From: Anastatus disparis
Taxonomy: Eukaryota; Arthropoda; Insecta; Hymenoptera; Eupelmidae
Reading direction: 5' to 3'
DNA: 64,000 bases
Assembly (NCBI GenBank): GCA_017163975.1
Contig: JAFFSR010000251.1
Coordinates: forward strand, 9,300,001 to 9,364,000
A program made the position numbers and the translations under genes. Every line of letters begins with the position of its first letter. Position 1 is the first letter of the stretch. The notes below the pieces were generated by a model. It was not told the DNA's origin. It did not search any database and was given only the letters and a program-made list of their open reading frames with translations. Positions 35,332 to 47,499 of the stretch are shown piece after piece.

Positions 35332-37051
35332 TAAGGTATGTTCTGAAGCTTTTTTTTAAACAACCCAAAGTGGAAAACGTGTTTACTTTTTATAAATCGT
35401 TACTTTTAAAAAATTGTATTTTTGTTTTTATATTTAAACTAAAAGAGCTGCATGGGTTATAATTGAATATTTATACAAAAAAATAAAAATATGTATACAA
35501 AAAATATTAGATTTTTGTTCCAGCTAATTTAGTTAAATTTCACAATAATTGATATACTTCAATTATTTTAAATAAAAATAAATTCATATATTTCTGTGTC
35601 ATACAAAATTACAGTTTAATTACGATTTATTTTATAAAAGAACTGTACGAAATAAGCGAAAATCTATTTGAATTATTTACATTTTTCACTATTAAACGTT
35701 GAACTTCGAAACGATGAATTTAACATTACAAGAGAATCTAAGTTTATCCAAGTAGAAAAGGGTCGGATATGGTCAGACATACATAAAATGTAAGTATGCT
35801 TGCCAAGTAAAAAAAAGAAAAAAATCACTTTTTTTTTACTTTTTCATTGGATTAAGTAAATATTTTTACTTTACATTTTCATACACTTTTTTTCACAAAA
35901 TTCAGGTCAGAATTTGTGAATAGAGCAGAACATACACTTGTATACTTTTACTGACATCGCTCTGTTTTATTAAAACAAAGAGTTTTACATTTTGCCAAAA
36001 ATTAAGTTATACATTTACCTTAATAATTCAACCTATTTGATCCATAAAAAACAGGATGAATTATTATTAAATAAATAAAATATTTTTTTAATGATCATTT
36101 TAAGTTTCACGCTTTTATTGACGAATTTGAAGCACAGTACAGAATTTGAGTGCAGCACAATGTTGTAACAAAAAAGGAGGCAAAAAATTACCGAAAAGAG
36201 AAATGAGCAGTCTAGTGCATGTGCTAGGTACTGTTCTACATCGAAAGATTAAAGAGAAAACAGCCGTTTCACCGCGGCACTTTCATTTCTTTCGCTTTGT
36301 TCTTTTGTTTTATGATACACACACGCGTCCAGTTTACTTATATTCTCTCACTTCTTTTTTCTTCTTTCTCTCTTTATGAATTTTTTTTGTTTTTTGTCAA
36401 ATCTCTTATTTTTCGAATGACTTGCTTATGCCTAACGTTAATGGGCATACGCTTGTTCTATGGATTTGGTTGAAGAGTTTAAAACAAAAGAAAGAGTTCT
36501 TATAATTCTTTTTAAATTACTAAGCACTTTAGTGATGCTTGACTTTCTTAAAGATTTCTTACTCTCATTTCGAACTGCTTTAAAATCGTCAAGTCTTTTC
36601 TTATAAAAATTTAAAAAAGATGAGCTTAAGATTTAAATAAAAATTAATTGTTTCTTTTTTCATATACTCTTTTGTATGAAATGAAATTCAATATTTTCTT
36701 GTTTGATATTATATTAATCAATTTTAAATTTCGAATAACAATTATTAAAATATTATATAACAAAGCTGTTTATGTTTGATTAATTATTTGCGTATAATTG
36801 CAATGTTAATAAATCAAATGAAATTCGAACAATATTTTATTAAAGCAGGATTTATCAAGATCAAGCTTTGTTTGGTATACAGAATGTCATATTCTTTTTT
36901 AATGTACATTGTCCGAATACTATTATTTATTTTTAATATTTATTAAATTATCTTTTATTTTGAAATCAATTGATATTTCATTTTTTCGATTAATTGTTAA
37001 AATAAATAAATAATATTCATAAGTTTTCGTGTATGAATAACGTAGCCAAGT

Positions 37052-37085
37052 AAAAATGAATAAACTTACAGTATTAACTTTTTAC
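37052..37085. repeat. 34-bp exact repeat, copy 2
   Basis: Identical to 32830-32863, in the same orientation and about 4.2 kb away. Confidence 0.85.
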
Positions 37086-37594
37086 ATAAAAGTAAGATTT
37101 ACGAGTTGTGTTTTGATTAATTGGTTTTAATTCATAACAAGCTCTAAATCTTCCTTTACGTTATATGCATATAACCTTACAAGCTTAATAAAACGTTTCT
37201 CATGTAACTTGACGCGTCCAGCGCTGCGATTCATTTTGATCTCACGTTTCAATTATGTAACACATGGTCTCGTGGTATATTGTTACATTTTCATCAAATT
37301 ATTTCTGTTTTGAATTATCAACTGCTAAATGCAAGTTGCGACATAAACATAATTTTTTATTGTCAAAATAAACGTGAAAAAGACATTTAAAGCTCATTAT
37401 AAATATTTAATTATGATCAAAGCTATTAAACATTAACAGTGCAGTTATTATATCGAGAAACGCATAATGAATTTTTTATGGACATTATAATTTATTTGTG
37501 TCATGATAATATTTGAGAATTTTACTGTTGCATAGTAATTTTTTATTAACATGTAATGAATTTATTGTGATTTCGTGCTTTTTCTCTGAGTTAA

Positions 37595-37635
37595 GTGAAA
37601 AACTTACCTAATCAATTATTAGCGATGATAAAAAA
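37595..37635 (-). promoter_or_regulatory. weak candidate recursive splice site
   Basis: On the minus strand GATTAG is followed directly by GTAAGTTTTT, an acceptor AG abutting a strong donor with no exon between (junction between 37608 and 37607). A branch-point-like GCTAATAAT lies about 12 nt upstream and a T-rich run further up. The pyrimidine tract next to the AG is poor, so the call is weak. Confidence 0.25.
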
Positions 37636-39638
37636 AATGTAAAACATCAAATCTCCATCCTTCTAAGTACTGAATATGCGATAATCTTTTGTTTTAATTT
37701 TTATTTACTTACAAATAAAAATAAAATAATTTTTGCAAACCATCAGTCATTTTATATAAAGTTTTATTCAACGTCACGAAACTTTTAGTATATCTTACAT
37801 ACTCAACGTCATGATTATTGCAGTTGGCTATTTCAGATTTTATATATCATCCCCAACGTCCGTTGAAATTCATTTGGAAGCTATTCAAACATTATCGATC
37901 GATAGCCACAAATACATGAATGAACCCCTAGAACTTTAGGTTGGCATCCTTTGAAACTTCATTTCAGTGAAATTTACTTGAAAGACTGATGATGATTTGC
38001 AGTTGTAAACAAGACATATTCAGTAGAAGTTTTTGGATAAACCCTAATTCATAATCTTAAAAATAATGTTACATTTATTTGATAAATTAAAATTTAATTG
38101 CGTATATAATAATTACAACAAAGTTGATGAATTTATAAAATATTTAATTGACATTAAAAATTAATAACATTAAACAATTCTGCAATCATATTAAAACAGT
38201 ATAATGATGCAAATTTATACAATTAGTGTAATAATGCTAACAATAGTACTTTATTGTAATTCAATTATGAAAGGATAAAGCTATAAATAGCTGATTAGAT
38301 TAATTAGATTAAAAGAAAAATTTAATTGGTCAAATATAAAAGTATTAGAGACTTTTAGTTTGAACGATTAAAGTTTTCTTTACTTATTATGAACTTTCAT
38401 AACGTTAAAATGAAAGATCGTCATGGGAAATTTTAAAGGGTACATAAAAGGGTAGAAAAAGGTATCAGGTGAGCTTTCAAAGCTTTGCGGTTGCTTATTA
38501 AAGTGACGCATAATTCAGCGATGCTTAAAGGGAATGGAATATTAGACTCTAGTTTTAATGGGAATAACGATTATGCCCGGTCATTGCGTAATGAGAAATG
38601 CAAATGGAGTTTGTCACAAGTTTATCATTGGTTATTAACATTATATATTAATCGATATATGTAATAGACCATTACTACTAATTAATGTACTTATGCATAA
38701 TCAAGTAATCATGTCTATAGTTTTTACAAAGATTTTTAATCGCGTTTGCTTTAAGTTTTAAGTAATATTGTTTATTTTATTTTATTATTCGATATTATAT
38801 TTTTTTAACATAAATTTTATTCTTATAAGTCGATTTTCAAAATGATGATGTAAAAATTAGATTTTCATCATATCATAAAGTCTTATAACTTTACCGCGTT
38901 TTTTTTTATCAAGTTAAGAATTTGAAGTTAGCTACTTATCCTCTTGCCTACTAGAAATTTTACAAGAGGCTCTTGTCAGTGCTCGGCCAACTTAATAACA
39001 CTACGTCTAAAATCCTATAAATTTTCCACCTAAATTCTTTTTCTACTCACTCTTGTCTACAAAATTCTTTGAAATTTCTTATAAAATCTTCAAAAAAAGC
39101 GAAAAAAAGTTATCTCATACTAGAAATTTTGATGATAATATCAGTTATGACATAATTTTATTGTTACGTTGTAATAATGTTGAAGGAATATTTGTCATTT
39201 TTTATATTTTGTGTGTAAAAGCATGTTAAGCTAAAAAATATTAAATTTTTATTTTTGCTATGTAAAAGATAATGTATACAAAAAATATTTATATAAATAT
39301 AGTTCAAAGGGATCAAAAATACCGAAATTGCAGTTTTTAAAATTTTGGATTTTCAATCAAAAAGTTTTAAAAATATCTGTATATTATATCTTTCCACTTT
39401 AATAAAAAGCATGACAAAGAGATATTTCAAAAGATTTTCGAACGAAGATGAAAAAATCCCGAAAATTGCAATATTGATAACTATGCACAAATCATATGCC
39501 TTATTATGTATAAGCATCTTGCACGATTAAAGCTTTTTAAATTTTAATCTTAAGATTATTATATATTTACTAATCTCATATATTATCCTTGTGAGTGTTA
39601 TAATTATATTTTTTTGATAGCTTAATTTAACATAAGTT

Positions 39639-39832
39639 CACGGTTAAAAACATTTGTGTAATCTGTTAACTTTTTTCGTCTGTTACTTAATGTCTTTTAA
39701 ATCAACAGACACAAGTATGTCAATTTAAAATGTATATTATATTTTCCACAGATAATTTGTCTGTTAAAGTAACAGACATTTTTGTCTGTAAACAGTTTTT
39801 AACAGACGTGTCTGTTAATATTTCTAACCGTG
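39639..39832. mobile_element. small MITE-like element with CACGGTTA termini
   Basis: It starts CACGGTTAAAAAC and ends TTTCTAACCGTG, inverted repeats of about 12 bp with two mismatches. The interior contains many direct and inverted copies of the octamer AACAGACA/TGTCTGTT, giving alternative hairpins. Length 194 bp; target duplication not clear. Confidence 0.6.
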
Positions 39833-39834
39833 TT

Positions 39835-42800
39835 ACAATTAATTGGATCGCGTTTAAAAAATGTCATTGACACATCCTAAATACAATACATATCTAATTA
39901 AAAATAGAAAAGCTTGATAAAATTTGTATCTAAAATCTGTAGAAATGGTACAATAATCGAGGACAAACGTGGGTGTCGCCCATTATTATTTACGTAATTA
40001 TTGGAAAGCGTCCCACAAGCATTGTGCATCATCGTTATAACGCTCGATCGTTTTGTATATATATATGTATATATACATACGTAGTGTATAGCTATATGTA
40101 TATACTTGCTGAACTAGACGCTTTTCATTACAAGAGAACATTACTGACGTTCAAGCTTCATTTTTCATCGGCAAGCAATGAAAAAAAAAGAGAGAGAGAT
40201 GATTGTAGAATAAAATAGCTGACTTGGCGTGATTTAAGCGATCCGTTTTATAATCACGTTTAGCAGCGAATTCTCTTTCATGCAAATGTGTATGGTATGC
40301 AATGAAAAATTTATGCGATGAAAAAGAAATTTTAAATAATTATATTGATAATTTTCGTACATTAAAGACATTTTCCATGCAATAAATTTAATAATTTAAA
40401 TTTTAAATAAGTAACAACGATACGCAATTTTGTATATTATAAGAGTTTGCGATTTAATCATTATAATAGATTGAATATTTTGATGAAACGCATTTTGTAA
40501 TAAATTATTTTAAAACTTATTACTTCCATCAGTTCAATTAATCTGACACATTAAGCTTTATTCTTTAAATTTATTAAATTCATAATAACTTTTATTAAAA
40601 GTGTTAAAAGGTTTTAATACAAGAATATATTTTCCTAAGCAACAACGAAATCCCATTATCCTTATAACATTTCATCCTAACGCTTCCATCCATCAGCCTT
40701 ATATCTTAATCCTCTTCGTGAAACAAGAACTCAAAAGGAACAAAAAAAACGAAGAAGAAGGAAGAATAGAGAAAAACCTCAAGCGTTTTAATGACGAGTA
40801 AAGAGGAGAAATAAAAATTGCGAAACAAATGCCTTTGAGTTGAAGAAAAATAAATAAAAATCAAGCTGTAATACAAAAGTAAACACAAATTCTTTTAACG
40901 ATTATCTTCTCTCTTTTTTTTGTTTATTTAATAAAAATAATTACAATAGTCGAGTTAATCGAGCTCAAGCTGTACAAACACGTGTGAGAAAAAAAAAGAA
41001 AAATACATGTGAAACATGTATAAAGTTTAAAGCTTTACCATAGATTTTAAGTGGTACTGTAAATTTCTCTATCTTTTTCTCTTTTTTTTTACTGGGTGTA
41101 AAGAAAAAGTTTATAGTGCAGCCATGCAATATAGATATACAATGTATAAAATTTTCGAGGAGTTAAGGTCTTTCCCATTATTGTGCAAATTAAGAGAAAT
41201 GTAAATTACCGCGGCAGAGATGCTGTATTTGCATGTTGGATTACTAGAGAGAAAGAGAAAAGGAGAATGAGAGGCTTCTGAAGCTTTTTTTTATTTCTCT
41301 TTTTTTTATTCATTAAAACAAAAAAAAAAGATCGAGCTCTGTAAATTAAATGTCCCAAGGTAAAAGAAAAGGGTTGGAGTGTACAGGTGGATATATCAAA
41401 GCTTTGACATAGATGCCATTTACATTTTTAAGGCTTTTTCATTTAGAGTGCTAAATTTTATTGCAAGATTTTAATGCAAAAGGAAAAATTTAATATGCGA
41501 ATGTATAAAATTATGTTATTTTTTTTGTCTTCAATGTTGACAATTTTATTCTGATAATCATTCAGGCTCATCAAGTGATTCAAATTATTCTAAAACTATC
41601 AATGAAAAAATGAAAATTTTACTAAATTGTATCAAACACTTACTGCCAAATAATAATAATCAATACTATTTTTAGTACGTTTTTAATATTTATTTTTACC
41701 ACTAAACTGATCTTTCTTAAAGCATTACCAGCTTCTCCGTTAAACTTTTATATGATTTTAGTGTATTACGTATAAGATAAATATTTGCAAATTTATGTTA
41801 ATTCGAAACGCATTTTCAACAATATTTACTAATTTAGCTTTTATACTCGTAAACTCATAAATTACGTTCTCAAAATATAATCAGGAATTTTTTTTTATTT
41901 AATCAATACGCTAAATCCACAAGGATGAGATTAATCTAATCTCATTCGACAAGATACGGTTTTACGAAAAGCGCTAAGCTAACACGTTTGTTACGTCATT
42001 TATTTTCAAGGATACACGATAAAATTGAATTTGTACGCACGAATCGATAGTTTATTTAGTCCCTTGAAAAGAGTAAGATATTCTTCAGACCTAAACTTGG
42101 TGAAATTATGAAGAGTTTCGTGGCGAGTTTGAACTTAGATACTTAATAAAAATTGATACTAATTACAAATTGTGTAGAGTATTGTAACAATATGGAGTTT
42201 CGGGTTAGATGATTTACAAATTTTGTAAATTATAATATTTATGAATAACCAATAAACGGTCATATACAAGCAGAACAATGTTATATCAACAGTATTTTTC
42301 ATAAATTTCAAACTAACACATGTAAACAAAAAGAAAATAATTATAATTTCTACATTTTGCGAAATAAGAACATAAAAAATAAAAATGTATTAACATTCTT
42401 CCATCGTATGCTTTGTAACACTTAAAGTATCTTACTATCATGATGCTCAGTGTCTAAACTCTTTAATTAAAGATGCATTCTCTTTTTCATTCTCTCTCTC
42501 TCTCTCTTTCTTTTTCTCTCTCTTACTCTCAAACTATTTCTACCAATGGTACTTCAGTTCGATCGTTTTAGTGCTGGGTTAAAGCAAAGAAAAAAAAAGA
42601 GGAAGAAAAAAGTGGTATAGTGCGCAAGTGCAAAGGAATAAAAGAAAAATCATGTGATCACGAGTGGGTCTGCGGAGAAAGAAAAGAAGAAAAAGAGATG
42701 AAAAAGGAAATATATAAACAAGTCTCGTTAAGAGTGTACTATTGGGATATCGATAGCCGCAACTTTACAATTATAAAATGTGTGTATAGATACTTTTTTT

Positions 42801-44490
42801 TTAAATTGTTTTGTTCTTTGTATTTTTGAATTGTTAATATTTTTTCTATAGGTATGAAACGAGTTCTAACACAAATCAAATACTTTGAAGTCTTAGAATA
42901 CAAAGAAAAACTGTAATAATTTTGTTACTTTGTTATTCTGAAAATAAGCAAAATTTGTATTAACTTATTGGATAATGGTAACGATATAACTTTGAGTGAG
43001 TTTATCCTGTACCCTCTGTAAATGTAAATTCTCCAAAGCAATTGCTTATGTATATACGCATAACGTTTTCCCCAAAGCGAACGAAATCAGACAAATCGAG
43101 TTATATGCTCTCTCCCTATCTCTCTCTGTCTTTCGATACAGTATACTAACAGCTGCACTAAATTATCGAGAAAATAGTATTGAGTAAGGGAGATGGAGAG
43201 GAGGGCTAGTATGGAGTTGTTCTCCTTCCTTCTCTTTATGTCTATGTGTTATTACGCAATCTCACGATTTATTGTTATATATATAGTCGACAAATATTAA
43301 TTGTGTGTGTATATAGAAGTTTGGAATTTGCTTTAATTCACGTACGTTGCAATAATTTCGCATAGAATAACGAAATATTAGGCACTGGACTCAAACAGAT
43401 TTTTATACTCAATTTACCTTAAATTTGATTTTTTTAATGTTGGAAATTTGATAAAAAGAAAAGAAAAAAAAGTAAAGAGAACAAAAGTCTGTTAATAATT
43501 TAAAATTTTCAGTATTATTTATTGACTTTTTATATGTATACCTAAAGATATTATACGTTAAAAGTTATTTTATACAAATATTGAAACAAAGTAATAAATA
43601 GTATAACGAAAAGAATCGTTGAAATTATTATAAAAACGAATATGGTGTCTTTAAAATCTATTGTTAATGTATCAATTTCAGTTACAAATAGACAGTAATT
43701 TCCAAATAAAAAATTTATTAATATTTTAATAGAATTTAAATTATAATTTAAATAGAAGTGATGTTATTCTATGATTATGTAGTTTTAGACAGTGTTTTAT
43801 GACAGAAAAAATAAATTAAAGCAAATAATAAAATGAAACTCATAAAAGTTGTCAATGGGGTTTCATATATTTTTTCGGCGTTTTCTCAGAGATTTTAAAT
43901 TAGGCAAAACGTGAACTTTTAATATAAAAACAGTAGGGCGTTATAATTAGATGGGCGTATATTTTTTGTCTTTTTTTTATCCTACTTGATTCTACTCTCC
44001 ATTTTATTTTTAATGTACATTTTTTAACTTTTATCGTGTTTTATGTTTATGATGTCATTTGTAATATAAGTTACAAACAAGTGCCTCATTAATTATAAAC
44101 AAGTTTTGAGACCAGACAAAAGTCAAGGTGCTTGTAATGATATAGTTAAGAAACTAGTTTTAAAAGAATTCTCTAATTTTTTTTTTCTATTTTCTTTCTT
44201 TTTTTTGAAAAAATATGAAATTCTAAAGTTAATTTTTTACTATCTAAATAATAATTATAATTGCTGTAAACGATTATTTATCCCAATTATATAGCAATAG
44301 AATATATGAGATATATAAAAAAAAATTTTCAAAATATTTTTTCATACAAAAATCTACATTTTTTACTTTTTTGCAATTCATTTTATTTCAAAGAAAAAAT
44401 TAAACTTTGTTAAAATAAATCATGAATTTTAATAATTTAATGTATTAATTACATTTTTACGCACCACCCATGGTTTGAGATTTTTAAAAA
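39835..44490. other. intron 2, no gene seen
   Basis: A+T-rich with TATATG-type runs (40060-40105), the CT tract at 42491 and purine-rich stretches near 42590-42720. No gene. Confidence 0.6.
42491..42536. repeat. (CT)n-rich pyrimidine tract
   Basis: Nine consecutive CT/TC units run into TTTCTTTTTCTCTCTC; it is a purine tract on the transcribed sense strand. Confidence 0.85.
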
Positions 44491-44492
44491 TG

Positions 44493-44680
44493 TTATTTAA
44501 CATCGCTGTGCTTATGCTATCATTGCGATGCTAATTAGCGATGGAGGTTTTCAGTGTATTCGTTAACAAAGCACATGTGACGTACAGTGGTGCTTATATA
44601 AGTAGGCCGAGACTGAGAATCGAACTCGTGTCCTCGAGATTATGAATCCATCGCTCTACCAACTTAGCCACTGAGACCTC
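44493..44680 (-). mobile_element. tRNA-derived SINE (family 1), near full length
   Basis: A minus-strand copy: it starts with the reversed 3' end (TTTAACATCGCTGTGCTTATG) and finishes with the tRNA-like head near AGCCACTGAGACCTC. Box B reversed is GAATCGAACTC and the anticodon position is CAT. It differs from the 18334 copy by scattered substitutions and a small indel. Confidence 0.85.
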
Positions 44681-44684
44681 GGAA

Positions 44685-47335
44685 CGAGATTTCGATCCAA
44701 CCAATAGTTATATTTACTTTCATAATATACGCATGTTATTTTTAATAATATATTTTCATATATTTATATTTAGGTTAAAATCTAATTAAAATTTTGCGTT
44801 ACATCGTTGCTATGTTGACCCCAAAAAATTAAGCTTAGAATACAAAGTGGAAAATATTTTCCTTTTTTTTGTTACTCTTCATTTTTTTTTCTCTTAATGC
44901 TGACTCTGCAGATTTAATTAAGACTTTTTACGAGCAGCCAAAATCTTAGTTAAAACAATTTTACGGAATTTAACTTACAAGAGTGTTTATTATATATTCA
45001 AGCTCTTTTGTCTTTTTTTAATCTTGTCTAATATTAAAAATATTTATAGGCACATTAAAAATAGTGTTAAATAAATTTTAATAAAAAATGTTTCTAATTT
45101 TCTTTAATAGTAATAGAAATGTTTTTTTTTTGACATTAAATTATTTCATACTACCGCGCGTAATGTGCTCAAGTAGCATGAAAAAAATTTTCATTTTGTA
45201 CACTTTTAAAAAACATCACTTGCCGCAGTTCAGTAATCATTTTTTTTTTCTCTCCAACATAAGAAAATGTAGGTCACTCTTCCAGAAGAAGTAGGCTAGT
45301 AAAGCTGACTTAGTAAAATTGTGTATAAGAAAAGTTGGACCAGTAGCGGCGACATACGTGCACAAGAAGGTCGTTCATGTCTACAACGTGATGAAAGCCA
45401 AACAACTATTCTATTTTGCTACTAGCTTGTTTTATTATTTTTTTTATCTCTTCTTCTTTTTTTCACATAGCTTATACTTTCTTCTTCTTCTTTTCTTAGG
45501 TTATTGGCACGGAACGGATATTTTTTTCATCTTCTTTTTCTTGGTTTAGTATAACGACGTTACGAAGGCAAAAGGATTAGCTGGGGATAAGGGGCTCGAA
45601 GGCGTGAACTATGGAAGTAAAGGAAGGAAAATTAGCGAGGTGGAATGCTACTTTTTAACTTGGGTATAAAAGTTCTTTTTTCTTCTTATCCATATAGAGG
45701 GTGAATAAACGTGATCTTCGATCGTTTGATACATTTTATCATGATATATACTTTGTCATAAATTCAGAAATAACTTATTTTTACAGAAAAAGCATTATTA
45801 TTCGTGATTACAAATTTTACAAAATTATCATTGTAAATAAATTATTTTTTTTATAATAAAATAAACGTCAAATTTTAATTTATGGTTGTATTAACAATAA
45901 ATAAAACATTAAAAAACTTTATATTCCAAGTAATAGCATGTAATAGTTAAAGAGTTGTGCTAATATAATGGATTTCCACACTATGGTAAGCTTAGTTTAG
46001 AGATAAATAGAATTGCTAAAAATCTCATCTTCATATATGCATACGAAAACAGAACAATCGATCACAATGCGTCAGTTAGATTTAAATTTGTTGAATAATA
46101 TATTTAAGACCATTAATTTTAATAATAAAGAAAGTTGTCAAAGTTTCATAGTGATATATAAATATTAGATTTCTCGTTTATCCGAGAATTGCGAAAGATA
46201 AGATCGAATCCATATAAATCATACAAAAAGACGAAGGTAAAATGTCATGCGAAAATTTCAAAATTTATGTCCAAAATGTTTTTCTATTGGATCAATAACA
46301 AGTATTCAAATCAAACTTTCTCAAAATAGAAGATTTAAAAATTTGAGCGAAAAAAGCAATTAATTATTTATATAACCCAGAAGATGTTAAATTTCGACAT
46401 AAATTGAGAGATTTGATGTAAACAACATAAAAAAATACAACAATGAAAATTGACTGAATCAAGAGATTTGTGTTTACGACATTCAACTTATCTTTTCCCT
46501 TGTTATCATCAACTAAAATAATGTAGAGTTAAGTCAGATGTAGCTTAATTTAGCTTAGTTAAGTTAGACAAGAGAAAAGGGGTGTGTCTTCTTGTACTTC
46601 CTAGCTTTAATCAGTTTCAAGCTTTCTGTCTCTAGCTAGCTCTTACTCTTTCTTTCTCATGTACCTCTCCAACGTTATATGTTTATGTTTTGCTCTTTGT
46701 GTAACGTTAGGCTATGATTTCGACTTCAGATACATTGAGATTGAGCTTTTAAGCAATTTCATGTAACCAAAAGCTTTCTGCTAATGGACATAATTGCTTT
46801 TGCTAATAGAAGTGTTTTGTATGTCGTCAATGTGTATATATAACATTATTTTGGTCAACTAGATTATCTATGGTTTTATGATGATAATTAATATTTTATA
46901 CATATATAGATTAATGCTAATTAGCTTATCATAATTTGTCAAAGCCATTCGAATAATCGAAATATTTATTAATCAACTCCGATATTTTACGAATGTTTAG
47001 TAATGAGACAAAGTTTAATAATTTATAGTTAAAGGTGATATTGTAAACAAAGCACATGACAGGATTCTGGTGCTATATTATCTTCCTGTGAAACTAATAA
47101 CGTTGTAACCACAACTGTAATATATACATTTTAGTTTAACAACATTTATAACAAGTTTCAAAGCAATACTTTAGACCTAAACATGATACTTTAGTGACAT
47201 TAATTACGTAATGTAATTTTAATACCATTCGAATATTAATAATGTTAATGCTAAGTAAAGTTTTTATTTGAATCGCAATTAAAAGATTTATCGTTTTCGA
47301 TGTATTTTTTTACTTAAAAATGAATTTTTATCTTT
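44685..47335. other. intron 2, no gene seen
   Basis: A+T-rich with T/C-rich runs (45430-45545). Frames at 45088-45549 are Phe/Leu-rich. A SINE body fragment lies near its right end. Confidence 0.6.
47040..47082 (-). mobile_element. SINE family 1 body fragment
   Basis: A short segment, ATTGTAAACAAAGCACATGAC followed shortly by TCTGGTGCTAT, matches the conserved body segment TTGTGAACAAAGCACATGT...GTGGTGCTTGTA of minus-strand copies. Head and tail are not recognisable. Confidence 0.4.
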
Positions 47336-47340
47336 TTGGG

Positions 47341-47495
47341 ATGGCGAAGTTCCGGCCGGGCATGAAGGAAAATCGTATACGCTCCTCGGCACGAAAAAGG
47401 CTCATCATATGCGCGTGTTTTGCTTTGGTCGGCTGACGCCTCGCAAAGCAAACTTACACGCGCATGTAATGAGCCTGTTCCGTACCTCGGAACGT
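47341..47495. repeat. G+C-rich imperfect palindrome
   Basis: The arm GGCTCATCATATGCGCGTG (about 47399-47417) pairs with CACGCGCATGTAATGAGCC (about 47457-47475). Pairing continues on both sides (TTTTGCTTTG with GCAAAGCAAAC, and the CCTCGG neighbourhood). Preceded by a G+C-rich piece, TTCCGGCCGGGCATG. It stands out sharply from A+T-rich surroundings, suggesting a foldback transposon remnant; no flanking duplication was identified. Confidence 0.55.
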
Positions 47496-47499
47496 AATA

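Larger units (their letters stand above)
35335..39635. other. intron 2, no gene seen
   Basis: Contains copy 2 of the 34-bp duplication and the weak recursive-splice candidate. The 77-codon plus-strand frame at 36146 is unconvincing. Confidence 0.6.

Noticed and set aside
42491..42536. CRISPR-like or regulatory array
   Set aside because: It is a simple CT microsatellite; no spaced direct repeats anywhere in the window and the DNA is eukaryotic.
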